A stretch of 64,000 nt of DNA from positions 186,001 through 250,000 of the forward strand of contig NZ_SRHX01000001.1 in NCBI RefSeq assembly GCF_004565475.1. The letters are read 5' to 3'. The notes beneath the pieces are model-generated. The model was given only the letters and a program-made list of their open reading frames with translations, ran no database searches and had not been told where the DNA came from. Origin of the DNA: Lonepinella koalarum (GTDB lineage Bacteria > Pseudomonadota > Gammaproteobacteria > Enterobacterales > Pasteurellaceae). Positions 8,420 through 17,531 of the stretch are shown in pieces; within the stretch, counting starts at the first letter, position 1; every line of letters begins with the position of its first letter. The translations under genes were made by a program, and so were the position numbers.

Positions 8420-10175
8420 ACATAATACCAACATCCCCCCTTTGCGATTAATTTGGCAACAGTTGCTATGCAGTGCCGGCAGTCAAGCTCAACGCTTAAA
8501 GCAGAGTTTGCTCGCTTTACTGCTGGTGGCAATTTTGCAAGGTATTGCCTTAGGTCTATTACTGCCATTGTTGCAAACCTTGATACCGCAAGCAAATTGG
8601 GGGCAGGCTTTAGCTTATTTAATCGCGATTACCTTGTTAGCTTTGCTGAGCTTAGGCTTGCATTGGTGGGCATTAGGCTTTGATTATCAAGGCCATATGA
8701 TTGAAAGCACCCATCAACTACGCACTCAATTAGGCGAACAGTTACGCCTAATCCCACTGGCACAATTACAAGATAAACGCACTGGCGAAATTCAAGCCAA
8801 TTTACTGGGTAGTGTTGATGAAAATTTGCAGTATCTGATCACTGTTGCCAATCTGATTAGTCAAGCGTTAATTACGCCGATAACGGTCGCCTTGATAACG
8901 CTTTATTTTGATTGGCGAATGGGTTTGTTGTTCATGCTCACGCTGGCATTGCTACTGCCCTTATATCGGTGGTATAGCACGCATTATACGGGCGAGATGA
9001 AAGCATTAAGTGATACAGAACAACAATGCTCTGCCGATATTTTGGAATATGTACAAGGCTTAGCGGTGTTGCGTTCAAGTGCTTATGTGGGTACGCAATA
9101 TCAGCAATTACAACAGCGTTTGCAACAATTAGAAGCCTTACAAATTAAAGAATGAAAACAAGGGGTTAAACCTAATCTTATTCTTGCCAGCAGTATGGAA
9201 TTAGCGTTATTACTGGTATTGATAATCGGGGTTTATTGGGTTTATCAAGGTAGTTTATCGGTCGCCTTACTGGCAGCCTTGGTGCTGATATTGATACGGT
9301 TTTCCGAGCAATTGGCAAATCTGATTTTATTTAGCAAAGTGATTGAGCTAATGCAAGTGGCGTTAAACCGTATTCACGATTTTTTAGCCATTCAGCCCTT
9401 AGCTATTGCCACGCCTAATCAGCAACCGCAACAGTTTGATGTTCGCTTTGAGCAAGTCAGTTTTGGCTATACCAAGCAGTCTGTGACACTGAATAACATC
9501 AATGTTCAGTTTAAACAACATAGTCTAAATGCAATTGTTGGCGAGTCAGGCTCTGGCAAAACCAGCCTAATTCGCTTGTTAATGCGGTATGCTGATCCGC
9601 AACAAGGGCGGATTTTGATTGGTGGTGTAGATATTCGCCATATCCCTAATGAGCAGCTTAACCGCTTATTTTCCGTGGTGTTTCAAGATGTTTATTTGTT
9701 TGACGACAGCATTCTCAACAATATCCGCTTAGCAAAACCAACAGCAACAGAGCAGGAAGTGGAACAAGTCGCCAAAATGGCAAATTGTCATCAATTTATC
9801 ACCGCACTTGCACAAGGCTATCACACTCAAGTAGGCGAAATTGGTTCGCAATTATCAGGTGGTGAACGGCAACGCATCAGCATTGCCCGAGCCATATTAA
9901 AAGATGCCCCGATTGTGATTTTAGATGAAGCCACGGCGTCCTTAGACAGTGAAAACCAATTAGCGATACAACAAGCCATCAATCGTTTAGTGCAACATAA
10001 AACCGTGATTGTGATTACTCATCGTTTATCTAGCATCAGCACCGCTGATCAAATTTTAGTGATAAATCAAGGGCAAATCATCGAACAAGGCACACATTCA
10101 TCACTTTTGGCTCGGCAGGGTGCTTATTGCCAAATGTGGCAAAACCAACAGCAAGCCAAACATTGGCGGATTTAG
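8412..10175 (+). pseudogene. Siderophore ABC transporter permease/ATPase (YbtQ-like), interrupted by an in-frame TGA
   Basis: From ATG 8412 the frame encodes an exporter-fold half-transporter that would be 587 residues, but TGA at 9153-9155 (codon 248, inside the membrane domain) breaks it. The frame continues unchanged on the other side (KQGVKPNLILASSMELALLLVL) into an intact nucleotide-binding domain: GESGSGKTS, LSGGERQR, VILDEATASLD, THRL. A tryptophan TGG changed to TGA by one base would explain it. Everything else (length, all motifs, coupling to the upstream gene) is normal, so the lesion is recent, or is a sequencing error or mixed allele. If real, the YbtP-like protein has no partner unless TGA is read through. 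Confidence 0.85.
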
Positions 10176-10205
10176 TTTTTTATATCATTCTTTAGGAGAG
10201 AAACC

Positions 10206-12284
10206 ATGCGTAACTGCAACCTTAACCCCTTAACCTTATGGGTGCTTAGTGCTTTGGCAACAGGCAGTGTTTATGCTCAAGAGCAGCAACCACAAGATGT
10301 TACCGAACTGCCACCCATTGTGGTGCAAGCCAGTAAATCCGACTTGCAGTTGGATAAAATTAACAGTGCGGTCAGTGTGGCATTGCAAGACGACTTGCAC
10401 CATGCACACATCAATAACAGCGAAGAATTAAGTAAAGTCTTTCCAGAGCTGTATTTTTCCCACAGTGCCACCTTTTTATTCCCAATTATGACGGTGCGTG
10501 GGGTCACATCGGCACAAGATTTTTATAATCCCGCTTTAACGGTGTATGTGGATGGCGTACCGCAAATTTCTACCTTTGCTGCTCAATCCTTATTGAATGT
10601 GGAACAAGTGGAGTTACTCAAAGGCCCACAAGGTACGCTATACGGTAAATCCGCTCAGGGTGGGATATTAAATATCGTTAGTCAAAAACCAGATGCTACA
10701 CCGCAATTTGCTGTACAAGCTGGCGTTTCCAGTCGTCATGGTTATCAACTGAGAGCGGAAGGATCTGGGGAACTGATCAAAGACTGGTTATATGGTTCAG
10801 CAACGATTGTGAATAGCGATGCTAACGGCGATATTTCTAGCCAAACAATGGGTAGAAAAGACTTAAATGGTATGCGTAACACCGCTGGCAACGTGAAATT
10901 GCGTCTTGCCCCAACAGGTAAACCGTGGGAAATCAATCTTTCCGCAGGACGTGATTGCACCACCGCCGATCAAGAGATTTACACCTTATTTGATGATTAT
11001 CATCATCGCCAAGGTGTTGTGCGAGCGGATTTGCCAACCCAATATCAAGATTTTTATCAAAAACGTTGTGCCAATAGCGTGGCACTTAACGGACAATATG
11101 ATTTTGATATTTGGCGGTTAAATGTGATTGCTAGTGATCAGCATGTGCATACCACACGCCGTTGGCCTTTGGACGCTTATTTCCCTGTGCAATCAGAACA
11201 GTGGAAACAAAACACCCAAGAAATCCGTTTAGCCACCAGAGAAACAGATGAACAACGCCCTTGGGATGCGGTATTCGGATTGTATCGCCAACAGGTAAAA
11301 ATGGATCGCCAATATTTATTTGATATGGTGTTACCGTCTCTATATCGTTTAACCGATTCCACTTCACACAATAAAACAGAAACCTTAGCAGCCTACGGCA
11401 ATCTCACTTGGCATATTACGCCACAAGCTGATATTGAAGCGGGGGCACGTTTTAGCCAAGATAAAGCCAATACCCATTTTTACGGTGCAAATTGGGCTGG
11501 CACATTTCAAGGGCAAGAGAACCGAAAACAAAATACATGGTTGGGTCATGTTGCCACAGGCTACCAATTTACGCCCAATTTACGTGCCTATGCCACCGTC
11601 AGTCAAGGTTATAAACCTTTGGGTTACAATCTTGCCCCGTCCACAATTGATGATGCCGCAGGTTTTGGGCGTGAACGTTCAATCAGTTATGAAACAGGTT
11701 TACGCTATACAGCTAATAATGTGCGTGCTAATCTTGCTGTTTATCGTATCAACACCAAAGATATTCAGCTTTATGGCGATGGCAATCAAGGTAATCAAAC
11801 CCTAAGAAATGTCGGTGATGCTCGCTCTACTGGAGTTGAATTAAACACCGAATGGGATATTAACCACGCATTGAGCGTGGGTGCAGGTGGTTTTATCAAC
11901 AAAGCCACATTCCGCCGTTTTGAAGATTCCAGTGCTTGCACAGGTTGCCAAGGCAATAAAGTCCCACTTACCCCGAAATACGGTTTAACCCTTTCTGCCA
12001 AAGGCAGATTTTATTGGAATAACGTGTTAATCAGCCCACAAGTCAGCTTACGCAGAGTGGGGACTCACTATTTTGATGTTGCCAATAAACTACGCCAAGA
12101 TGCTTACAATTTACTTGATGCTAATATCGCCATTGCGTTCAATCCGCATATTGAGTTAATGTTATACGGACAAAATCTCACCAATAAAGCGTATAGAACC
12201 TATGGATTTACCTTTGCTGGTACAGATTATGCACAAGTGGCAACAGGCAGAACTTTGGGGGTAAATATGACTTTACGCTATTAA
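10206..12284 (+). CDS. TonB-dependent outer-membrane siderophore receptor (FyuA-like)
   Basis: This 692-residue protein has a cleavable signal (MRNCNLNPLTLWVLSALATGSVYAQ), then a TonB-box-like stretch (PPIVVQAS), a plug domain (about 40-160, including VRGVTSAQDFYNPALTVYVDGVPQ and LKGPQGTLYGKSAQGGILNIV) and a 22-strand barrel ending in aromatic-rich GRTLGVNMTLRY. These are hallmarks of TonB-dependent ferric siderophore receptors, and size and context match FyuA/Psn, the yersiniabactin receptor. AGGAGAGAAACC precedes the ATG, 30 bp after the second ABC gene, so it is the last gene of the operon. No siderophore synthase is present, so the ligand would be made by other bacteria or encoded elsewhere. 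Confidence 0.88.
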   Translation: MRNCNLNPLTLWVLSALATGSVYAQEQQPQDVTELPPIVVQASKSDLQLDKINSAVSVALQDDLHHAHINNSEELSKVFPELYFSHSATFLFPIMTVRGVTSAQDFYNPALTVYVDGVPQISTFAAQSLLNVEQVELLKGPQGTLYGKSAQGGILNIVSQKPDATPQFAVQAGVSSRHGYQLRAEGSGELIKDWLYGSATIVNSDANGDISSQTMGRKDLNGMRNTAGNVKLRLAPTGKPWEINLSAGRDCTTADQEIYTLFDDYHHRQGVVRADLPTQYQDFYQKRCANSVALNGQYDFDIWRLNVIASDQHVHTTRRWPLDAYFPVQSEQWKQNTQEIRLATRETDEQRPWDAVFGLYRQQVKMDRQYLFDMVLPSLYRLTDSTSHNKTETLAAYGNLTWHITPQADIEAGARFSQDKANTHFYGANWAGTFQGQENRKQNTWLGHVATGYQFTPNLRAYATVSQGYKPLGYNLAPSTIDDAAGFGRERSISYETGLRYTANNVRANLAVYRINTKDIQLYGDGNQGNQTLRNVGDARSTGVELNTEWDINHALSVGAGGFINKATFRRFEDSSACTGCQGNKVPLTPKYGLTLSAKGRFYWNNVLISPQVSLRRVGTHYFDVANKLRQDAYNLLDANIAIAFNPHIELMLYGQNLTNKAYRTYGFTFAGTDYAQVATGRTLGVNMTLRY

Positions 12285-12293
12285 ATTATCTAT

Positions 12294-13310
12294 CTTTTAG
12301 GGAGCAGATCAGAGTTGGTGGATTATGTGCAAAAAGAGAAAAAGATAGGTCAAAAAAATTCTGTTTTTATTGATGAAATTCAAGAGATTAACGATTTTGA
12401 ACAGGCTTTGCGTTCTTTATTATTAGACGATGAACTGGATCTTTATTGCACGGGTAGCAACGCCCATTTGCTGTCGCAAGATATTGCAGGGGCATTAAGT
12501 GGGCGAGCGATTGAAATCAACGTCCATTCGCTTTCCTACGCTGAATTTTTGCAATTTATGCAGTTGGACGACAGCGATAAATCCCTATCGTTATTTTTAA
12601 AATACGGCGGTTTGCCTTATTTAAAAGATTTGCCCTTGCAAGATAATATCGTTTTTGAATATTTACGCAATATTTATTCCACTATTGCGGTGCGAGATAT
12701 TGTCAATCGCTACGCTTTGCGAAATGTGGGATTTTTAGAGCAACTCACGCAATTTTTGGCAAGTAATATCGGTAATTTATTTTCAGCCAAAAAAATAAGC
12801 GATTTTTTAAAATCACAACGCATTTCTGCCAACTCAACCCAAGTGCAAAATTATGCTGAATATCTCGCTAACGCCTTTTTAATCCATAAAGTGCCACGCT
12901 ATGATATTGAAGGAAAACGCATTTTTGAAATTGGTGAAAAATATTATTTTGAAGATTTGGGCTTGCGTAATGCCTTAATCGGTTATCGTGTGCAAGATCG
13001 GGGCAAATTATTAGAAAACTGCATTTTCAATCATCTGCAAATCGCAGGGTTTGATGTCAAAATTGGTGGATTAGGCACGCAAGAAATTGATTTTGTCGCT
13101 GAAAAAAATGGCGAACGCATTTATGTTCAAGCAGCTCTTACTATTAACGAAGAAAAAACGCTAGAACGAGAGTTCGGCAATTTACTAAAAATTCAGGATA
13201 ATTATCCGAAATATGTGGTAACCATGGATGAGTTTGATGGCAATAGTGAACAAGGTATTATTTGTTTAAGTTTAAGACAGTTTTTGGCGTACTTGGATAA
13301 TTATGAGTAA
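12294..13310 (+). pseudogene. Truncated AAA_14/DUF4143 ATPase (5' end missing)
   Basis: Recognisable family sequence starts at about 12294 (LLGSRSELVDYVQKEKK), ten bases after the TonB-receptor stop, with no proper start; the first possible codon is TTG 12315. Present: Walker B VFIDEIQEI, the conserved LYCTGSNAHLLSQDIAGALSGRAIEI, and the C-terminal DUF4143 domain with nuclease-like GLGTQEIDFVAEKNGERIYVQAA. Missing: roughly the first 80-90 residues, including Walker A, so it cannot be an ATPase as it stands. The break lies at the right edge of the siderophore locus. The rest of the frame is intact. A smaller remnant of a relative lies at 38590-38692. Confidence 0.8.
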
Positions 13311-13447
13311 ATGGCAAGCAGGGATTGAATGATTTGAGTAGAAAGCATTTGATAATCCTTAAACTGGGGTTTGGGATATTTTGCGATATTTTGGGGGATT
13401 AGGCAAGCGTAATAAATAGTCAGGTAACATAAAACTAGGCAAACAAA

Positions 13448-13491
13448 AACCGCACATTTAGCGAATTAGGCAAATGTGCGGTTGTTTTTTT
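13448..13491. terminator. Uptake-signal-type dyad terminator
   Basis: AACCGCACATTT (13448-13459) pairs perfectly with AAATGTGCGGTT (13472-13483), followed by a T run to 13491. The loop contains AATTAGGCAA, a motif found repeatedly between genes in this window. It sits between the convergent ATPase remnant and Fic gene. The upstream gap 13311-13447 holds another ATTAGGCAA at 13398 and nothing else I recognise. Confidence 0.8.
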
Positions 13492-13510
13492 ACTTGGAGT
13501 TGCAAAAACG

Positions 13511-14563
13511 CTAAGCGTGATGATAAACATATGCCGTATTTTTCCCCACACCGACCTTGCTGATTTTGCCTTGTTTGAGCAAATTCGCAAGGGTGCGTTC
13601 TACGGTGATTTTACTAATATCAGGATAACGCAATAAAATATCTTGTTTGCTAATTTTGCCTAAGCTTTGTTGCAGTAGATATTCAATGCGTTCGGCTTTG
13701 GATAATTTACCGATTTGCACCGTAGAAACACGGCTTTCAAAATCTCTATAAGCCTTTAAAATAATCCCCAAATAATAGCGGATAAAGGGCTTGTAATCGT
13801 TCTTTTCTTCGTGCCAGCTTTGTGAGCTTTGTTGCAAAACTTCATAATAAGATTCTTTGCTTTTTTCAATTAACAATTCAAGACTAATATATTTTCCCAC
13901 GATAAAATCCGCACGATATAATAGCAATAAAGTTAATAAACGGCTCATTCGCCCATTGCCATCGTTAAAGGGGTGAATGCAGAGAAAATCCAAAATAAAC
14001 AATCCGCTTAATAATAAAGGATCGTAAATATCGTCTTTTACAGCTTGATTATAAGCGGTGCATAAATCTTGTATGGCTTGCGGTGTTTCAAAAGCAGAAA
14101 GCGGTTTAAAACGAATAACAGATGAACCATCTTCTTTTATTTCGGCAATGCTATTATCTTGATTTTTATACTGTCCGCCCATTCTTTCGTTCGTGAAAGA
14201 ATAGAGTAATTGATGCAGTTGCAAAATATAATTTTGGCTAATGCCGATATATTCATAATTTTCGTGAATGGTGTTTAATACTTCACGATAGCCGACAATT
14301 TCCTGCTCACTACGATTTGTCGGTTCGGTTTTTTCTGCCATCAATTCAGCTAAGCGTTTATCGCTGGTAAAAATCCCTTCAATTTGGTTTGATGCTTTGG
14401 TACTTTGAATTTTGGCAACATTTAATAAGGAAGCTAAAATATCAGGGTTCGCTTCAATAAATAAATCTTGCTTGCCACGATGTTCACGAATACCGCTGAG
14501 CAATTTTACAATATCAGGGGTTAATAACTCTTGGGGTTTGTGTTGATAATCAAATGTTCGCAT
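13511..14563 (-). CDS. Fic-family protein, class II (AMPylase-type)
   Basis: Fic proteins transfer AMP or related groups to target-protein hydroxyls. The 350-residue protein shows an N-terminal inhibitory helix motif SNQIEG (58-63, the S/TxxxE[G/N] of class II Fic), the catalytic loop HPFNDGNGR (197-205, with catalytic His), and a C-terminal winged-helix-like region (about 285-350, ISKQDILLRYPDISKITVERTLANLLKQGKISKVG). GAGGTAGAAA precedes the ATG. Enzymes of this layout usually AMPylate their own or partner proteins; the target is unknown. It stands beside a YhcG-type nuclease on the same strand, a pairing often seen in accessory or defence-rich regions, though here 133 bp separate them. Confidence 0.92.
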   Translation of the reverse strand: MRTFDYQHKPQELLTPDIVKLLSGIREHRGKQDLFIEANPDILASLLNVAKIQSTKASNQIEGIFTSDKRLAELMAEKTEPTNRSEQEIVGYREVLNTIHENYEYIGISQNYILQLHQLLYSFTNERMGGQYKNQDNSIAEIKEDGSSVIRFKPLSAFETPQAIQDLCTAYNQAVKDDIYDPLLLSGLFILDFLCIHPFNDGNGRMSRLLTLLLLYRADFIVGKYISLELLIEKSKESYYEVLQQSSQSWHEEKNDYKPFIRYYLGIILKAYRDFESRVSTVQIGKLSKAERIEYLLQQSLGKISKQDILLRYPDISKITVERTLANLLKQGKISKVGVGKNTAYVYHHA

Positions 14564-14696
14564 TTTCTACCTCATTTGTGATTTTTATACGTCATTTTAG
14601 CATTGTTTGATGTATAAAGTAAGGTTATGATGTAGAAAATAGGGCTTGAATGGGGATTTTGGAAACTGCGGTGATTTTTCTATGTGTTTTTACAAC

Positions 14697-15695
14697 TCAA
14701 TCGCCTAACTCAAAATCCCCCAATTCCGCTTCCAATTGCCCCACGGTTGGCAAACTGCTTTGCAAGTTTTCAGGTAAATGACGTACTAACTCATATTCCG
14801 CCACGCCAATCGGTTTATCAATGCCCGATAAAGCATATTCTGCCACCAAGCGATTTTGCGTACGGCACAGCAACAAGCCAATAGTCGGATTATCATCGTC
14901 TGCTTTAAGTTGTGCATCAACGGCGGCTAAATAGAAATTTAATTGCCCCGCGTGTTCGGGCTTAAATGCCGTGGCTTTTAGCTCTACCACAACATAGCTT
15001 TTTAGGCGAGTATGATAAAACAGCAAATCAATAAAAAATTCATCACCATTGACTTCTAGGCGATATTGTCGCCCAATATAGGCAAATCCGCTACCCAGTT
15101 CAAGTAAAAAACGGGTAACGTGACGCACTAAGGCATCTTCAATTTCACGCTCCTGAGCATCTTCGCCCAAGCCTAAAAAATCAAATAGATAGGGGTCTTT
15201 TAAGGTTTCTTGGGCTAAGGTAGAATAAATATCAGGCAAGCGTTGGTGCAAATTATTTTTAATCTGCACTTCCAAAGTGGTACGAGACCAATGCTCGCTC
15301 AAGGCTTTTTGTACATAAAACAAACGTTCATCAGCCGATTTTAAGCGAGTAATGATTAAAACATTATGTCCCCAAGGCAATTGTCCAACAGCTTGTTGGA
15401 CAAATTCAAAATCTGTCCACGTTTCGGCAAAAGCTCGCATATACATCAAGTTTGCTCGTGAAAACCCTTTCATATCAGGAAAGGCTTCTCGTAAATCACG
15501 TCCTAAGCGGTCAATGACTTTGCTGCCCCAGCCTTGCTGTGCTTGACGCTCTAAAATCTCACGCCCAATTTGCCAATACAAACAAACCAGTTCGGTATTA
15601 ACTGCCAACACCGCTTTATGCCGTGCTTGGGCGACTCGTTGTTTAATTTCGGCAAGCCATTGGGTGTAATCGCTGGGTAAGGTGTTGTTATCCAT
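14697..15695 (-). CDS. YhcG-type PDDEXK nuclease-domain protein (DUF1016)
   Basis: The 332-residue protein (from ATG 15695, MDNNTLPSDYTQWLAEIKQRV) has the N-terminal DUF1016 helical domain (about 1-150, with CLYWQIGREILERQAQQGWGSKVIDRLGRDLREAFP and SRANLMYMRAFAETW) and a C-terminal PDDEXK nuclease domain (about 160-300) with core residues in EFFIDLLFYH and YVVVELK. Family members are predicted DNA nucleases common next to restriction-modification and defence genes. An upstream in-frame start at 15743 adds 16 residues and is less likely. Alone with Fic, without methylase or specificity genes, its role here is open. Confidence 0.88.
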   Translation of the reverse strand: MDNNTLPSDYTQWLAEIKQRVAQARHKAVLAVNTELVCLYWQIGREILERQAQQGWGSKVIDRLGRDLREAFPDMKGFSRANLMYMRAFAETWTDFEFVQQAVGQLPWGHNVLIITRLKSADERLFYVQKALSEHWSRTTLEVQIKNNLHQRLPDIYSTLAQETLKDPYLFDFLGLGEDAQEREIEDALVRHVTRFLLELGSGFAYIGRQYRLEVNGDEFFIDLLFYHTRLKSYVVVELKATAFKPEHAGQLNFYLAAVDAQLKADDDNPTIGLLLCRTQNRLVAEYALSGIDKPIGVAEYELVRHLPENLQSSLPTVGQLEAELGDFELGD

Positions 15696-15778
15696 ATTAT
15701 TTTCAACTGTATGATGCCAAAAGGAAATGGTATGTAAACACATTATAAGGCGAATAATTTAAGCAAGTCAATTAACTA

Positions 15779-16054
15779 CTACCCCACCAACCCCTGCTCC
15801 TTTAACGCTGCCTGAACGCCCTTATCCTGCTCCACTCGAATAAAATAGTCGTCCAAAATGGCGATGTTTTGGCTAAGCGTCCAGTCGCCATCGGTCAACA
15901 GTGGCACTGTGCCTTGTGGATTGAGTGCCAAAAAGGCAGGCGATTTTTGCTCGCCACGTTCCAATCGCACCGCTTCAAAATCAGCCTTTGTCCAGTGCAA
16001 GGCAACGTGTGGAACGAGTGGGCAAGCCCCTTGTAGGTAGTAGAGTTTTAGCAT
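15779..16054 (-). pseudogene. Glutathione S-transferase with internal in-frame deletion
   Basis: The 91-residue product starts with an intact thioredoxin-fold GST N-terminal domain ([21 protein letters not shown]..., [21 protein letters not shown]) and then jumps to what is normally the extreme C-terminus ([19 protein letters not shown]). Full-length relatives are about 200 residues, so roughly 110 residues of the helical domain are missing in frame. It is divergent from the TetR gene at 16257, suggesting it was that regulator's target. Its first 39 residues are nearly identical to the fragment at 58623-58793. ACGCTGCCTGAA at 15805-15816 resembles a Neisseriaceae uptake sequence. Confidence 0.8.
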
Positions 16055-16169
16055 GATGCGTCTCCTTGCGGTTAGGTATAATATAGCACAATTGTGGCAA
16101 AATCACAGGTTACAAAAGTTTGTGTGGCATTGGACATAGCATTTCCCCTAGGGTTTGAAGTATAATGAG

Positions 16170-16239
16170 CGGTATAGTGAAACATCAGCAAGATAGTCAG
16201 TAAACCGAACGGTATATATGGAATACACTAATCGGTATA
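16170..16239. promoter_or_regulatory. Three CGGTATA repeats with a palindrome: probable TetR operator region
   Basis: CGGTATA occurs at 16170-16176, 16210-16216 and 16233-16239, within the 202-bp gap between the divergent GST and TetR genes. The middle copy is part of ACCGAACGGT (16204-16213), a near-perfect palindrome of the kind bound by TetR dimers. Autoregulation and control of the divergent gene are inferred from position. Confidence 0.6.
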
Positions 16240-16256
16240 CTTTGGCAAGGGGAATT

Positions 16257-16790
16257 ATGGATTTACGGCAAAAAATCATTGCAACCGCCTTTAACTTGTT
16301 TTATGAACAGGGGTTTCATGCTTGTGGGGTGGAGTTGTTGGCAAGTCAGGCTGGCACGACCAAACGCACGCTCTACGCCCATTTTGGCAGTAAAGACGGC
16401 TTGATTGCTGCCGTTTTGGATTATCGCCACGAGCAGTTTTTCGCCCTTGTGGAGCAGGCTTTGCAAGGGGTGAGCGGTGCATACAGCGAAACGGCGTATC
16501 TGGATTTTATCCGTGCGTGGACACACTCGCCCGAGTTTCACGGCTGTTTATTTATCAATGCCTGTGCCGAGTTTTCCGACCCTAACTCGCCATTTTATCA
16601 ACAAGCTAGCCAGCACAAACGCCAAGTGCGAGAATTGTTGTATCAGCATTTTGTGGCTGATAATAGTATAGACGCACAGCAAGCGAAAATAGCAGCGGAT
16701 AGGGCTTTTATTTTTGGCGAAGGGCTGATTGTGGCTGTCCAGACGGGGCAGGGGGAGTTGGTGGGATATTTTGGACAGGCTGAACATTGA
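16257..16790 (+). CDS. TetR/AcrR-family transcriptional regulator
   Basis: 177 residues from ATG 16257 (MDLRQKIIATAFNLFYEQGF), preferred over ATG 16218 because AAGGGGAATT precedes it and the first HTH helix then begins normally. The N-terminal HTH is GVELLASQAGTTKRTLYAHFGSKDGLIAAVLDYR (residues about 27-60), followed by a ligand-binding domain with the HGCLFINACAEF motif common in this subgroup. It is divergent from a GST gene, with repeats between, so it probably represses it in response to an electrophile; the partner gene is now deleted internally. The right-hand neighbour is a decayed HPP-family gene. Confidence 0.9.
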   Translation: MDLRQKIIATAFNLFYEQGFHACGVELLASQAGTTKRTLYAHFGSKDGLIAAVLDYRHEQFFALVEQALQGVSGAYSETAYLDFIRAWTHSPEFHGCLFINACAEFSDPNSPFYQQASQHKRQVRELLYQHFVADNSIDAQQAKIAADRAFIFGEGLIVAVQTGQGELVGYFGQAEH

Positions 16791-16889
16791 GACTATTAGG
16801 CAAATAAACAATAACACTGCGGTCATCAATAAAGCAAAAATAGAAGTCGTCTTTAATTTTTGATTCAATTGCATAATACGTAGCGTATC

Positions 16890-17055
16890 CCTTACCCTCC
16901 AGCTGGTTCTAATCCGATTATCGTGATGCTTGGCGGTGTAGGCTGGTCATTTTTATGGTTTCCAAGCTTGTTTGGGGGAGATTGTTTTGGTGCTGGTTGC
17001 CTTGCTATACAACAACTTGGCACAAAGTAAGCGTTATCCAAATTATTGGATTTAG
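16890..17055 (+). pseudogene. C-terminal remnant of an HPP-family membrane protein (frameshifted)
   Basis: Frame one reads PYPPAGSNPIIVMLGGVGWSFLWFPSLFG; after GGGGGA near 16975 the frame shifts and continues EIVLVLVALLYNNLAQSKRYPNYWI with TAG at 17053-17055. Together they match the conserved C-terminus of HPP-family inner-membrane proteins (the HPPAG..NPIIVMLGG..WSF and LLYNN.....YPxYW blocks). The N-terminal two thirds are absent. The shift and the lost start make it nonfunctional. The preceding 100 bp after the TetR stop hold one ATTAGGCAA (16795-16803). Confidence 0.75.
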
Positions 17056-17064
17056 ATAGATGCT

Positions 17065-17439
17065 TTATTTTTCTAAATATTTTGTGACATACTCCCTTAA
17101 CGCTGCAATTTCCAGTTTCGCTTTATCGGATAACACTTTGTTATCCCGCAATATTTGTGCGGAACGCGCATCAATATAGCGTAAATAATCAGGGTTTTGG
17201 GTTTGCTCAAATTGCTGTTTAGCGAAATACATTTCCCGAAAATCTTTATTGGCTTGGGAAAGTAATATTTTTTGTCCGAGCAACACAAACACCGCAAATC
17301 CCAATACAATCACTGAACCATAACCGTTGGTTGGGTAATGCAAAATACCTGCCAAAATAAAAAGTGCGGTGATAAATTTGGAAGAATTTTTGATGTAGGT
17401 TTCAGATGGTGGTGATTGCAGTAATTGTTTAATATTCAT
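17065..17439 (-). CDS. Hypothetical membrane protein with C-terminal helix
   Basis: A 124-residue protein I do not recognise. It has two adjacent hydrophobic segments (about 22-36, FITALFILAGILHYP, and 42-58, VIVLGFAVFVLLGQKIL) and then an amphipathic charged C-terminal half (ANKDFREMYFAKQQFEQTQNPDYLRYIDARSAQILRDNKVLSDKAKLEIAALREYVTKYLEK), probably helical and cytoplasmic. A remnant of a relative's C-terminus lies at 4187-4280, so the family occurs more than once in this genome. It contains a USS in frame (17363). A hairpin (TTGCGGT / ACCGCAA, 17458-17479) lies just upstream of its start. Confidence 0.7.
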   Translation of the reverse strand: MNIKQLLQSPPSETYIKNSSKFITALFILAGILHYPTNGYGSVIVLGFAVFVLLGQKILLSQANKDFREMYFAKQQFEQTQNPDYLRYIDARSAQILRDNKVLSDKAKLEIAALREYVTKYLEK

Positions 17440-17531
17440 AATAGTCCATTGATCAAATTGCGGTAAAAAATCACCGCAAATTGATTATGCTCATTCAAAT
17501 CAGGCCCCCATCTGAACCGCCTTTGCGACTT

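Noticed and set aside
9153..9155. TGA as a selenocysteine codon in the ABC gene
   Set aside because: No selenoprotein is known in this ABC family, no hairpin of SECIS type is evident after it, and the position is in a membrane domain.
16548..16874. Minus-strand 108-codon frame with a hydrophobic N-terminus (MQLNQKLKTTSIFALLMTAVLLFICLIV)
   Set aside because: It runs antisense through most of the intact TetR gene, has no clear ribosome site and no family likeness; probably a shadow, though a small membrane peptide cannot be excluded.
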